In this document: piece by piece, positions 1 to 9,443 of the stretch | How the letters are laid out: the number at the start of each line of letters is the position of its first letter | Numbering within the stretch: the stretch's first letter is position 1 | Origin: Pseudomonadales bacterium | Lineage (GTDB): Bacteria; Pseudomonadota; Gammaproteobacteria; Pseudomonadales; UBA5862 | Direction: 5' to 3' | DNA: 64,000 bases | Assembly: GCA_024234215.1 (NCBI GenBank) | Contig: JACKOQ010000005.1 | Span: 1-64,000 of the forward strand | Notes under the pieces: generated by a model | What the model was told of the DNA's origin: nothing | Database searches by the model: none | Seen by the model: only the letters and a program-made list of their open reading frames with translations | Made by a program: the position numbers and the translations under genes

Positions 1-921
<921 letters not shown>

Positions 922-937
922 GCAGGGAACCTCAGCC

Positions 938-1798
938 ATGGTCGTGACTTCGTCTGGGTTTCAGCTCAGCTTCGAATTCTTTCCGCCGAAGAGTGAGCAG
1001 GGGCTGGAGAAGTTGCGCAGCACCTGGACGCAGCTCGACCGCTTTGCGCCGGTCTTTTTCTCGGTCACCTATGGCGCCGGAGGTTCGACCCGCGATGGCA
1101 CGCTGAACACCGTGCTGGCGATGCGGGCCGCCGGACTCGATGTCGCACCGCATCTTTCATTCGGTGGCGACAGCCGCGAGCAGATCGGTGAACTGCTCGA
1201 CCGTTACCGGCAGGCAGGCATCGGGCGCATCGTCGCCCTGCGTGGCGACCTGCCTTCGGGGCTGGGCAGCCGGCGGCTTGCCTATGCCAGCGAACTGGTG
1301 GAGTTCATCCGCGGCCACAGTGGCGACCACTTCACCATCGAGGTGGCCGCCTATCCCGAGGTGCACCCCGAGTCGGCCAGTTATGCCAGTGAGCTGCACC
1401 ATTTCGCCCACAAGGTGGCGGCCGGTGCCAACGCTGCGATCACCCAGTACTTCTACAACGTCGATGCCTACTGCCACTTTGTCGAGGCGTGCCGGCGCGC
1501 AGGGCTCGATCTGCCGATCGTGCCGGGCATCATGCCGATCACCAATTACGAGCGGCTGCTGCGCTTCTCCGACAGTTGTGGTGCCGAAGTGCCGCGCTGG
1601 ATCAGGAAGAAGCTTGAAGGCCATCGTGACGACGAAGCAGCACTGTTGGCCTTTGGCGCCGACGTGGTGACCCGCCTGTGTGAACAGCTGCTGGCCGCCG
1701 GGGCACCGGGACTGCACTTCTACAGCCTCAATCAGGCCGAGCCGACCGCCACCCTCTGCCGCCGTCTTGGGCTGGCCGAACACGCCGCTCCGGCATGA
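938..1798 (+). CDS. metF: 5,10-methylenetetrahydrofolate reductase
   Basis: This cytoplasmic FAD enzyme reduces methylenetetrahydrofolate to 5-methyltetrahydrofolate, the methyl donor for methionine synthesis. The 286-residue protein has the N-terminal SFEFFPPKS motif carrying the catalytic glutamate, the VTYGAGGSTRDGT loop, a central folate/FAD barrel with ALRGDLP, and the C-terminal GLHFYSLNQ typical of MetF. The length fits bacterial MetF (about 290 residues). The ATG at 938 follows GCAGGGAA. The stop overlaps the bioA start in an ATGA tetramer, suggesting translational coupling. With ahcY directly upstream it forms a methionine/SAM-cycle operon. Confidence 0.97.
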   Translation: MVVTSSGFQLSFEFFPPKSEQGLEKLRSTWTQLDRFAPVFFSVTYGAGGSTRDGTLNTVLAMRAAGLDVAPHLSFGGDSREQIGELLDRYRQAGIGRIVALRGDLPSGLGSRRLAYASELVEFIRGHSGDHFTIEVAAYPEVHPESASYASELHHFAHKVAAGANAAITQYFYNVDAYCHFVEACRRAGLDLPIVPGIMPITNYERLLRFSDSCGAEVPRWIRKKLEGHRDDEAALLAFGADVVTRLCEQLLAAGAPGLHFYSLNQAEPTATLCRRLGLAEHAAPA

Positions 1799-3180
1799 AT
1801 CATCCGTCCGAGGGCGACTGCCTGAACGCTGGTGACAACCGCCACTGGATGGCGCGCGACCTGCAGGTGGTGTGGCACCCCTGCACGCAGATGAAGGACC
1901 ACGAATCGCAACCGCTGATCCCGATCAGACATGGCCAGGGGGTCTGGCTCGAGGATTTCGACGGCAAGCGCTATCTCGATGCCGTCAGCTCCTGGTGGGT
2001 CAACCTGTTCGGCCATGGCCATCCCCACATCAACGGCGCCCTCCGCGATCAGCTGGAGCGGATTCAGCATGTGATGCTGGCCGGCTTCACCCATCCACCG
2101 GTGGTGGAACTTTCAGAGCAGCTGGTGCGGGTCACGCCACCCGGGCTCGACCGCTGCTTCTATGCCGACAATGGCTCCTCGGCGGTCGAGATCGCGCTGA
2201 AGATGAGCTTTCACTACTGGCGCAACGTCGGGCACAGCCGCAAACAGCGCTTCGTCACCCTCGGTAACAGCTACCATGGCGAGACCCTCGGCGCGCTGGC
2301 GGTGGGCGATGTCGCGCTCTACAAGGAGACCTACGCACCGCTGCTGCTCGAAGCGATCACCGTGCCGAGCCCCGACTGCTTCAACCGCGAGCCGGGTGAG
2401 TCGTGGGAAGCCTACAGCCGCCGCAGCTTCGCGGCGATGGAGACCACCCTGGCGCGTCACGCCGATGAGGTGTGCGCGGTAATCGTCGAACCCTTGATCC
2501 AGTGCGCCGGCAACATGCGCATGTACCACCCGGTCTACCTGAGCCTGCTGCGCGAAGCCTGTGATCGCCATGGTGTCCATCTGATCGCCGATGAGATCGC
2601 GGTCGGCTTCGGCCGCACCGGCACGCTGTTCGCCTGTGAGCAGGCCGGCATCACCCCCGATTACCTCTGTCTCTCCAAAGGGTTGACCGGCGGCTACCTG
2701 CCGCTGTCGGTGGTGCTGACGCGCGAGTCGATCTACCGCGCCTTTTATGACGACTACAACACGCTGAAGGCGTTTCTGCATTCGCACAGCTTCACCGGCA
2801 ATCCGCTCGCCTGCCGTGCCGCGCTGGCGACCCTCGAGCTCTTCGCCATCGAGCCGGTGCTGGAGCGCAACCGCACGCTGGCGGCGGCGATGGCGCGCAG
2901 TACGGCCCATCTGCTCGATCACCCGCATGTGGCCGAAGTGCGCCAGCATGGCATGGTGCTGGCGATCGAACTGATGCGTGACAAGGCGCGTCGTGAACCC
3001 TATCCATGGCAGGAGCGTCGCGGCATCCGCGTCTACCGCCATGCGCTCGAGCAGGGCGTTCTGCTGCGTCCGCTCGGCAATGTGATCTACTTCATGCCGC
3101 CCTATGTGATCAGTGAAGAGGAGATCGAGCTGCTGGCCACCGTGGCCACTTCAGGCATCGAGCTGGCGGTCCGCGACTGA
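1795..3180 (+). CDS. bioA: Adenosylmethionine-8-amino-7-oxononanoate aminotransferase
   Basis: BioA is a PLP enzyme of biotin synthesis that converts 7-keto-8-aminopelargonate to 7,8-diaminopelargonate, unusually using SAM as amino donor. The 461-residue protein shows WHPCTQMKDH near the N-terminus, the SSWWVN segment, the fold-type I aspartate in IADEIAVGFGRTG (about 266-276), and the PLP lysine in LSKGLTGG at K295. Length is slightly above the usual ~430 because of the N-terminus. It overlaps metF by 4 bp and rsmE starts 6 bp after its stop. No other bio gene is nearby, but placing a SAM-consuming enzyme after ahcY-metF is metabolically coherent. Confidence 0.95.
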   Translation: MNHPSEGDCLNAGDNRHWMARDLQVVWHPCTQMKDHESQPLIPIRHGQGVWLEDFDGKRYLDAVSSWWVNLFGHGHPHINGALRDQLERIQHVMLAGFTHPPVVELSEQLVRVTPPGLDRCFYADNGSSAVEIALKMSFHYWRNVGHSRKQRFVTLGNSYHGETLGALAVGDVALYKETYAPLLLEAITVPSPDCFNREPGESWEAYSRRSFAAMETTLARHADEVCAVIVEPLIQCAGNMRMYHPVYLSLLREACDRHGVHLIADEIAVGFGRTGTLFACEQAGITPDYLCLSKGLTGGYLPLSVVLTRESIYRAFYDDYNTLKAFLHSHSFTGNPLACRAALATLELFAIEPVLERNRTLAAAMARSTAHLLDHPHVAEVRQHGMVLAIELMRDKARREPYPWQERRGIRVYRHALEQGVLLRPLGNVIYFMPPYVISEEEIELLATVATSGIELAVRD

Positions 3181-3186
3181 CCCGCG

Positions 3187-3936
3187 ATGGCCACTGCGCG
3201 CATCCATGTCGATCTGCCGCTCGTCGTCGGCGCAACCCTGACCCTGCCCGAAGCTGCCTCGCACCACCTGTTGCGGGTGCTGCGCCTCGAACGCGGCGCC
3301 GCGCTGACCCTGTTCAATGGCGAAGGGGGTGAGTTCGCGGCCCGTCTGTTGGGCGTCAACGGGCGATTGGCGCAGGTCGAATTGGTTGCGCAGTGCGCCA
3401 CCTCGACCGAATCGCCGCTGTTCAGCCACTATGGCCTGGCCATCAGCAAGGGCGAGCGGATGGAGATTGCGCTGCAGAAGCTGACGGAACTGGGGGTGTC
3501 GCGCATCACGCCGCTGCTGACTGCACGCTGCGAAGTGCGGCTCGGCGCGGAGCGCTGGGAGCGCAAGCGGCAGCACTGGCAGCAGGTGGTCATCAGCGCC
3601 TGCGAGCAGTCGGGCCGCACCCGCATTCCCGCCATCGCCCCGCCCTGTGCGCTCGAGACCTTTGCCGCTCAGGCCGAAGGTGACCTGAAGCTTTTCATGC
3701 ACTGGCAGGGCAGGGCGCTGCCGAGCGGGCAGCAGCCCCGGCGGTTGGTGCTGGTCAGTGGGCCGGAAGGGGGGTTGACCGAAGCCGAGGCCGACTGCCT
3801 CGAACGGGCCGGGTTTTTGCGGGTAACGGTCGGACCGCGCATCCTGCGCACCGAGACCGCGCCACTGACGCTGCTGAGCCTCGGTCAGTGGTTGTGGGGT
3901 GATCTCGATGGCGGAGCGGTTTCACCGACGGAGTGA
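3187..3936 (+). CDS. rsmE: 16S rRNA (uracil1498-N3)-methyltransferase
   Basis: RsmE methylates N3 of U1498 in 16S rRNA using SAM and belongs to the SPOUT superfamily with a C-terminal trefoil knot. The 249-residue protein has an N-terminal PUA-like region (HHLLRVLRLERG), the central KGERMEIALQKLTELGV segment, and the knot motifs GPEGGLTEAE, LGPRILR-like (VTVGPRILRTETA) and LSLGQW. It is the last gene of the ahcY-metF-bioA-rsmE run. The next gene is convergent (3985-4728, minus strand), and no convincing terminator is visible in the short gap. Confidence 0.95.
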   Translation: MATARIHVDLPLVVGATLTLPEAASHHLLRVLRLERGAALTLFNGEGGEFAARLLGVNGRLAQVELVAQCATSTESPLFSHYGLAISKGERMEIALQKLTELGVSRITPLLTARCEVRLGAERWERKRQHWQQVVISACEQSGRTRIPAIAPPCALETFAAQAEGDLKLFMHWQGRALPSGQQPRRLVLVSGPEGGLTEAEADCLERAGFLRVTVGPRILRTETAPLTLLSLGQWLWGDLDGGAVSPTE

Positions 3937-3984
3937 TGGCACGCCAGTGCCGCCCTGTGCTCCTGGGGTGACCCGTTTCAGCAT

Positions 3985-4728
3985 CTAGCGGTTGCTGTTC
4001 CAGCCACGAGCATTGAGTCGCTGGCTCTTCTTCAGAAAGTAGACCAGCACATAAAGAACGAACAGCAGCGCCATCGTGCCCCAGATCCAGCCGGTCGAAC
4101 CGGCCTCGGCGAGGTACTCGGCCGCCGACCTGCGTTCATAGAACAGCAGCAGCAGCACGGTGCTGAACCAGGTGAACCAGGTGTTGTAATCCTTGACCAC
4201 GATCTGGGCCAGATTGAGCCTGCCGTTTGCGAGGGCCTCGGCCAGCTTGTCCGGATTCGGCAGCCAGCGGTTCACGTCGGCGCAGTAGGCACGGTAGGCA
4301 TCGCCGAACTTGTCGAGCAGAAAATCCTCCTCGGCCGCGACGATGGCAATGTAACTGCTGATGCCGAAGAGGGTGGCCACCGCATAGACCACCCAGTTGT
4401 GCCAGATCAGCACCATGCCGGCCAGGATCAGCAGATTGCCGACATAGAGCGGATTGCGGCAATTGGCGAAAATGCCGCCGGTGACCAGATCCACGGCATA
4501 GACCTTGCCATCCTTGCCGCCACGGCGGATGTATTCCAGACCGATCACCAGCGCGCGCATCGCCAGTCCGGCCAGCAGCACAGCGAAACCGACCAGGTCG
4601 AGCAGGCGGTCGGCCATCGCGCTGCCAAAGGCGGCGGTGGGTGGAAAGAACAGCGCCAGAGAGAGAAACAGCACCGGAAACAGCGCGTTGCGATATTTGA
4701 ACAGAAAGCGGCCATAGGCGAGCAACAT
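3985..4728 (-). CDS. Isoprenylcysteine carboxyl methyltransferase (ICMT/PEMT)-family membrane protein
   Basis: The protein has about 247 residues with at least four hydrophobic segments (around residues 10-30, 38-58, 90-125 and 200-240), so it is an inner-membrane protein. Family marks are NCRNPLYVGNL (the R-x-P-x-Y signature) and EEDFLLDKFGDAYRAYCADV followed by RWLPN, the SAM-binding C-terminal motif of ICMT/phospholipid-methyltransferase-like proteins. Bacterial members mostly have unknown substrates. I chose the ATG at 4728 because the longer open frame runs back into the cmoA-like gene and adds residues without family character; no good ribosome-binding site is visible. It lies 35 bp downstream of the CmoA-like gene on the same strand. 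Confidence 0.8.
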   Translation of the reverse strand: MLLAYGRFLFKYRNALFPVLFLSLALFFPPTAAFGSAMADRLLDLVGFAVLLAGLAMRALVIGLEYIRRGGKDGKVYAVDLVTGGIFANCRNPLYVGNLLILAGMVLIWHNWVVYAVATLFGISSYIAIVAAEEDFLLDKFGDAYRAYCADVNRWLPNPDKLAEALANGRLNLAQIVVKDYNTWFTWFSTVLLLLFYERRSAAEYLAEAGSTGWIWGTMALLFVLYVLVYFLKKSQRLNARGWNSNR

Positions 4729-4763
4729 GGGAGGAGTCTCGACGGGATGGGCGGAAGAGGCGG

Positions 4764-5513
4764 CTACTTGACGGCGAGAATGCCGCAGAAGTTGTACCAG
4801 CGGAAGAAGACCTCGACATGGCGAAAGCCGGCCCATTTGAGCAGGTTGTAATTCTCTTCCCAGCGATAGGGGATCAGCACATTCTCGAGCGCTTCGCGCT
4901 TCTGCGAGATCTCCAGCTCAGAGTAGCCATGGCGGCGCTTGTAGTCATAGTAGTGCTGGATGAACAGCCGGTTGATCAGGCTGTCATCGACGGTCAGTTT
5001 TTCGATCAGAATCAGGGCGCCGTCGCGGCGCATTCCGTCATAAATGCCGCGCATCACCCGCTCGCGATAGAGTGGCCGCATGAACTGCAAGCAGAGCAGC
5101 ATCGCCACCACCGAGGCATCCTCGACCACGGTGTCGTGGTGCAGGTCGGCGCAGACCAGATCGAATGGCCGTGTCACCCCATGCTGTTGCAGCTTGCTCC
5201 GTGCCTGGGCGAGCATCTCTGGTGAGTTGTCGACGCCGACGAAGCGCACGCTCGGGTCGATCACCGGATCGAGTTGCAGCATGGTGGTGGCGGTGGAGCA
5301 GCCGAGGTCGTAGAGGCTGCTGCCCGGCACGGCGAAATCGCGGGCGATCTCGCAGGTCATCCGCTGCATCTCGTCATAGAACGGCACCGAGCGGCTGACC
5401 ATGTCATCGAACACCGCAACCACGGTCGAGTCGAAAGCGAAATCGGTGACGCGATCGAGCGGCTGGGCGAACACCTGGTCGCGCGGGGGGGCATTGGAGT
5501 CGGAAGTGGACAC
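4764..5513 (-). CDS. cmoA: Carboxy-S-adenosyl-L-methionine synthase (CmoA-like)
   Basis: CmoA makes carboxy-SAM from SAM and prephenate for the cmo5U wobble modification of tRNA. The 249-residue protein matches CmoA throughout: an N-terminal VTDFAFDSTVVAVFDDMVSR region, SAM-binding LYDLGCSTATT (about 68-78), the acidic VGVDNSPEML, LCLQFMRP, and GYSELEISQKREALENVL. The arginine of that last motif (R206) corresponds to the E. coli arginine I recall as contacting the carboxylate of carboxy-SAM. The usual partner cmoB is not adjacent; an ICMT-like methyltransferase follows instead. A CmoA-like methyltransferase with another role is the alternative. It is divergent from gor. Confidence 0.85.
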   Translation of the reverse strand: MSTSDSNAPPRDQVFAQPLDRVTDFAFDSTVVAVFDDMVSRSVPFYDEMQRMTCEIARDFAVPGSSLYDLGCSTATTMLQLDPVIDPSVRFVGVDNSPEMLAQARSKLQQHGVTRPFDLVCADLHHDTVVEDASVVAMLLCLQFMRPLYRERVMRGIYDGMRRDGALILIEKLTVDDSLINRLFIQHYYDYKRRHGYSELEISQKREALENVLIPYRWEENYNLLKWAGFRHVEVFFRWYNFCGILAVK

Positions 5514-5651
5514 GGATTCGATCTCTTGATCTTGTGAAAGGTGGCAAAGTCTGTTGTTGTAATCGGGAGTTCGGCGCGTCAGGGCGATGCGGCCGGTACC
5601 ATGGCAACGCGATCTTATTCAGTTTTCTGTGAATTCTACAGGAGTCAGCCT

Positions 5652-7010
5652 TTGTCTGTTCATGATTATGACCTGCTGGTGATCGGGGCGGGTTCCGGTG
5701 GCGTGCGTGCCGCACGCACTGCCGCTGAACTGGGCGCACGCACGGCAGTGGTCGAAGCCGGCCCGCTTGGCGGCACCTGCGTCAACGTCGGCTGCATCCC
5801 CAAAAAGCTGCTGGTCTACGCTGCCGAGTTCAGCCACACATGGGAAGAGGCCGCCGGCTATGGTTGGACGCTGCCCGAAGCGCCACGGTTCGACTGGCCG
5901 CAACTGATCCAGAACAAGAATCGTGAAATCACCCGGCTGAATGGCGTTTACCAGCGCCTGCTCGAAGGGGCCGGCGTGACGGTCATTGCCGGCACTGCCC
6001 GACTGACGGGTCCTAACGAGGTGAGGGTGGGCGAGCGCCGCTACAGCGCTGCGCACATCCTCATTGCCACCGGTGGAATGGCCGAACTGCCGGAGATTCC
6101 GGGCCGCGAACTGGCCATCACCTCTGACGAGGCTTTCTATCTCCCCCAACTGCCCGACAGCGTGGCGGTGGTGGGCGGCGGCTATATCGCCGTCGAATTT
6201 GCCGGCATCTTCAACGGCCTGGGCGCCAGAACCCATCTGATTCACCGCAGCGGCCAACTGCTGCGCAATTTCGACCACGATCTGGGGGCTGCCCTGTGTG
6301 AGGAGATGGCGCACGACGGCATCGAACTGCATCTGCACCAACAGATCGAGCGCATCGATGCGGGGGTGGCTGGCCGCAAACGACTGCTGCTGCAGGATGG
6401 AGAGGTGATCGAGGTCGATCAGGTGCTCTTTGCCACTGGGCGGCGACCCAACAGCGCTGGCCTGGGGCTGGAGGAGTTGGGCGTGGAGTGCACCGCCAAC
6501 GGCGCGATTCAGGTCGATGCGCACTATCGGACCCGGGTGCCGTCGATCCTTGCCATTGGCGATGTGCTGGGCGGTTGGCAACTGACGCCGGTGGCACTGG
6601 CCGAGGCGATGGCGGTGGCGCGCACCATCGTGCTGAACCAGCCGAGCCGTGCCGATTATGACGCCATTCCGACCGCCATCTTCTCGCAGCCGCAGATCGC
6701 CACCGTCGGACTGAGCGAGCAGGAGGCACGCCGCCGTGGACCGATCCGTCTGTTCCGCAGCCGCTTCACCCCGCTCCGGCACACCCTCAGCGGCCGTAAG
6801 AGTCGCACATTGGTCAAGCTGGTGGTCGATGCGCAGAGTGACCGCGTTCTGGGTGCGCACATGGTCGGCGAGGGGGCGGCCGAGATCCTTCAGGGCTTCG
6901 CGGTGGCGGTCAAGGCCGGGCTCACCAAACGGCAGTTCGACGCCACCCTCGGCATCCATCCCTCGGCCGCCGAGGAGTTCGTCACGCTGCGCCAGGAGGT
7001 CGAAGCGTGA
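5652..7010 (+). CDS. gor: Glutathione-disulfide reductase
   Basis: This is a class I pyridine nucleotide-disulfide oxidoreductase that reduces oxidised glutathione with NADPH. The 452-residue protein shows the FAD-binding IGAGSGGVRAA, the redox-active pair in GGTCVNVGCIPKKLL (C43 and C48), the NADPH-binding VVGGGYIAVEFA, the second FAD motif AIGDVLG, and the C-terminal HPSAAEE with the catalytic H436/E441 dyad. A longer frame reaches an ATG at 5541, but I chose the TTG at 5652: AGGAG at 5640-5644 sits 7 bp before it, and the protein then starts right before the Rossmann fold as in the family. It is divergent from the cmoA-like gene. Confidence 0.95.
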   Translation: MSVHDYDLLVIGAGSGGVRAARTAAELGARTAVVEAGPLGGTCVNVGCIPKKLLVYAAEFSHTWEEAAGYGWTLPEAPRFDWPQLIQNKNREITRLNGVYQRLLEGAGVTVIAGTARLTGPNEVRVGERRYSAAHILIATGGMAELPEIPGRELAITSDEAFYLPQLPDSVAVVGGGYIAVEFAGIFNGLGARTHLIHRSGQLLRNFDHDLGAALCEEMAHDGIELHLHQQIERIDAGVAGRKRLLLQDGEVIEVDQVLFATGRRPNSAGLGLEELGVECTANGAIQVDAHYRTRVPSILAIGDVLGGWQLTPVALAEAMAVARTIVLNQPSRADYDAIPTAIFSQPQIATVGLSEQEARRRGPIRLFRSRFTPLRHTLSGRKSRTLVKLVVDAQSDRVLGAHMVGEGAAEILQGFAVAVKAGLTKRQFDATLGIHPSAAEEFVTLRQEVEA

Positions 7011-7053
7011 TACCGTGCGGCCGTTGTTTCACTCTCTGGCGAAGGACATGGCG

Positions 7054-7812
7054 ATGAACACACTGTGCGATCTGCAACTGGATGGCCCCATCGCCACCCT
7101 CAGCCTCAACCGGCCCGAGACCCACAACCGGCTGCCGGCCGCCGAGCTGCCGCACCTTCTTGAACTGCTCGATCGGGTCGAGGCCGATGCCCGCCTGCGG
7201 GTGCTGGTGCTGACCGCCGCCGGCAACAAGACCTTCTGTGCCGGTTTCGATATCAGCGACATCGGCAGCGAACCGCAGAGTGCTGTCACACTCGACGACG
7301 TGGTGAGCCGGTTGGCCGCGTTGTCGATTCCGACGGTTTGCGCGCTCAATGGCGCGGTCTATGGCGGTGGCGTCGACCTCAGTCTGGGCTGCGACTTTCG
7401 CATCGGCGTCGAGGGGATGCAGTTGCAGATTCCGGCGGCCCGGTTGGGGGTGCACTACTACCCCAACGGCATGCGGCGGTTGATCGAACTGCTGGGTCTC
7501 GGCATGGCGCGGCGGCTGTTGCTGCTGGCGCAGAGACTGACGGCCGAGGAGCTGCTGGCCTGCGGCTATCTCGATCAACTGGTGCCTCTGGCCGATCTGC
7601 CACTCACCACCGCGCAGATGGCACAGCGGTTGACCGAACATGCGCCGCTGGCGGTGAGGGGGATGAAATCCTGCCTCAACCAGCTCGCCCGCGGCCTGTT
7701 CGACGAAGCACGCGCCCGCCAGGGCATGGAAGCGGCGATGAACTCGCAGGATCTGCGCGAAGGCGCCCGCGCCTTTCAGGAGAAACGTTCACCGCGGTTC
7801 AAGGGGCGCTGA
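7054..7812 (+). CDS. Enoyl-CoA hydratase/isomerase (crotonase) family protein
   Basis: The 252-residue protein has the crotonase fold: LNRPETHNRL, an oxyanion-hole segment TFCAGFDIS (about 60-68), and GAVYGGGVDLSLGCDFRI (100-117). The two glutamates that serve the hydratase reaction appear replaced: the first position is D108 in GGGVDL, and the second is A128 in IPAARLG where hydratases have PE. Substrate and reaction are therefore uncertain, and it may be an isomerase, hydrolase or other crotonase. The ATG at 7054 is 7 bp after AAGGA; 7048 is an alternative. It begins 43 bp after gor and may be read through from it. Confidence 0.85.
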   Translation: MNTLCDLQLDGPIATLSLNRPETHNRLPAAELPHLLELLDRVEADARLRVLVLTAAGNKTFCAGFDISDIGSEPQSAVTLDDVVSRLAALSIPTVCALNGAVYGGGVDLSLGCDFRIGVEGMQLQIPAARLGVHYYPNGMRRLIELLGLGMARRLLLLAQRLTAEELLACGYLDQLVPLADLPLTTAQMAQRLTEHAPLAVRGMKSCLNQLARGLFDEARARQGMEAAMNSQDLREGARAFQEKRSPRFKGR

Positions 7813-7942
7813 GGCGCGATCTTTCCGGAGACGCAGCAGTATCGCAACACCCTGTGCATCGACTGCGCCCGTCCATCGGCGGGCATGTCGAGGCCGCAGT
7901 GCTTGATTCAACCGTCCAGCAAACCCGGCATGGTTCAGGCTC

Positions 7943-8011
7943 GAATCATCTCCATCATCCCCCTCCAATCGCTCTGATTTCCCGTAAAACGGGAGCGGAT
8001 TCGGATGATTC
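7943..8011. repeat. Nested imperfect inverted repeats between convergent genes
   Basis: Three nested complementary arm pairs lie in the 287-bp gap between the crotonase gene and the MgtC-like gene, which face each other. The outer arms are GAATCATC (7943-7950) and GATGATTC (8004-8011). The middle arms are AATCGCTC (7967-7974) and GAGCGGATT (7993-8001, one bulge). The inner hairpin is TCCCGT-AAA-ACGGGA (7980-7994). There is no T-tract, so it is not a standard intrinsic terminator. The rest of the gap shows nothing recognisable. Confidence 0.4.
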
Positions 8012-8099
8012 TCCGATCAGTTCTGCAGGGAAGGTACGTTTTCTGACAGGCCGACACGTCCGTTTCAGCGCGGCAGCGCCTGCCGCGATGGCCGGCAGT

Positions 8100-9374
8100 T
8101 CAGAGCCAGAGCAGCCAGAACGACAGGCCGACGCCGGCCGAGCCGATCAATGGCAGTGCCACCCGCCAGCCAGTTCGCTGGCCACCGATCAGGATCGCCA
8201 GCGCCGCTTTGGCCAGGTTGTTGCTGACCGCCACGGCAATGATGCCGGCCAGCGAGGTGGTCGGGCTCACTTCGGTCAGGCTGAGCCGGCTGAGCAGCAT
8301 GGTGATGGCGTCGACATCGGCAATGCCGGAGATCAGCGCCACCGGCAGCAGCGCTTCGTCGCCAATCAATTGGCGCGCGGCGGCACAGAGGATGACCACC
8401 AAGGTCAGCAGCAGGCCGAAGCCGAAGGCCGCCTTCAGTTCGACCGGGTTGCTGAGCGGGGTCGGTTCGAAGGTGCCGACACGGTCGGCCCGCAACCAGC
8501 CATGGAGGGCCGGCAGCAGGATGACCGCCTCCATGGCCATGAACGGCAGCAGCAGTGGCGGAATCAGGGCGGCATTCAGCACCAGGATCATCAGCAGCAT
8601 GCGCGGCAGCATGGCCGAACAGGAGAAGAGAATGCCGCTCCCCAGTAACCTGGCCTGTTCGGGCTGCTGGCGCGCCAGTCGCGAAAAGTGCAGCGTCAGT
8701 GCGGTGGATGAGGTCAGCCCGGCAAAGAGCGCGGTCAGCGCCAGTCCGCGGCGCTGGCCCAACAGCTTGACCATCACGTAGCCGTAGAAGGAGATGCCCG
8801 AGATCAGCACCACCATCCACCAGAGTTCATGGGGGTTGATCGCCTGCCAGGGACCGAGCTGTTCATTTGGCAGAAACGGCAGCACCACCACCGAGATCAG
8901 CAGCAGGCGCAGCAGCGCGGTCAGTTCGCGCTCCTCGAGCCGATTGAGCCAGCCATGCAGGGTCGACTTGAGGTCGAGCAGCAGCGTGGCCACCACTGCG
9001 GCCGCGGCAGCCAGCGCGATGTCGAGGTAGGTGGCCAGTGCCCCCAGCGCGAAGGTGAGCAGCAGTGCAATCAGGGTGGTGATGCTGATGTTGGCGGCAG
9101 GGTCAGCCGAGGTGGTGCGGGCATAGACCACTGCCAGCAGCAGCGCCAGCGCCAGAAAGATCAGCCCGATCGGCAGCGGACCCTGGTCGAGCGAGAGCAG
9201 TCCGGCCACGCCGCCGAGCAGGCCGGTCAACCCGAAGGTGCGAAATCCGGCGATGCGCCGCCCTTCGCCCAGCTCCCGGCTCTTCCAGCCCCGTTCGAGG
9301 CCGACCAGCAGACCGATCGCCAGGGCGACGCCCAGCTGCAGCACTGCATCGAGCGCTGCAGTGTCAAACATCAC
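8100..9374 (-). CDS. MgtC/SapB and DUF4010 domain membrane protein
   Basis: The 424-residue polytopic membrane protein starts with an MgtC-type region (LGVALAIGLLVGLERGWKSRE, with the ERG signature), followed by roughly eight to ten further hydrophobic segments. The C-terminal half matches the DUF4010 style, with SGIADVDAITMLLSRLS and SNNLAKAALA. Such fused proteins are common in bacteria; their transport or sensing role is not established. It is transcribed away from korB, about 70 bp from the korB 3' end, and converges with the crotonase gene. Confidence 0.85.
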   Translation of the reverse strand: MMFDTAALDAVLQLGVALAIGLLVGLERGWKSRELGEGRRIAGFRTFGLTGLLGGVAGLLSLDQGPLPIGLIFLALALLLAVVYARTTSADPAANISITTLIALLLTFALGALATYLDIALAAAAAVVATLLLDLKSTLHGWLNRLEERELTALLRLLLISVVVLPFLPNEQLGPWQAINPHELWWMVVLISGISFYGYVMVKLLGQRRGLALTALFAGLTSSTALTLHFSRLARQQPEQARLLGSGILFSCSAMLPRMLLMILVLNAALIPPLLLPFMAMEAVILLPALHGWLRADRVGTFEPTPLSNPVELKAAFGFGLLLTLVVILCAAARQLIGDEALLPVALISGIADVDAITMLLSRLSLTEVSPTTSLAGIIAVAVSNNLAKAALAILIGGQRTGWRVALPLIGSAGVGLSFWLLWL

Positions 9375-9443
9375 AGCCCCCGGCCGGCGCGCGGCCGCCC
9401 TTTGCTGGCTCTGGTTTGAGCGATGGCGCTATGGCGTTCTCCT

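Noticed and set aside
5541..5651. N-terminal extension of gor from ATG 5541
   Set aside because: The 37 extra residues have no family similarity, while the TTG at 5652 has a well-spaced AGGAG and matches the family start.
7338..8648. 436-codon plus-strand frame across the crotonase 3' end and MgtC-like gene
   Set aside because: It overlaps two real genes in another frame or strand and its translation is low-complexity.
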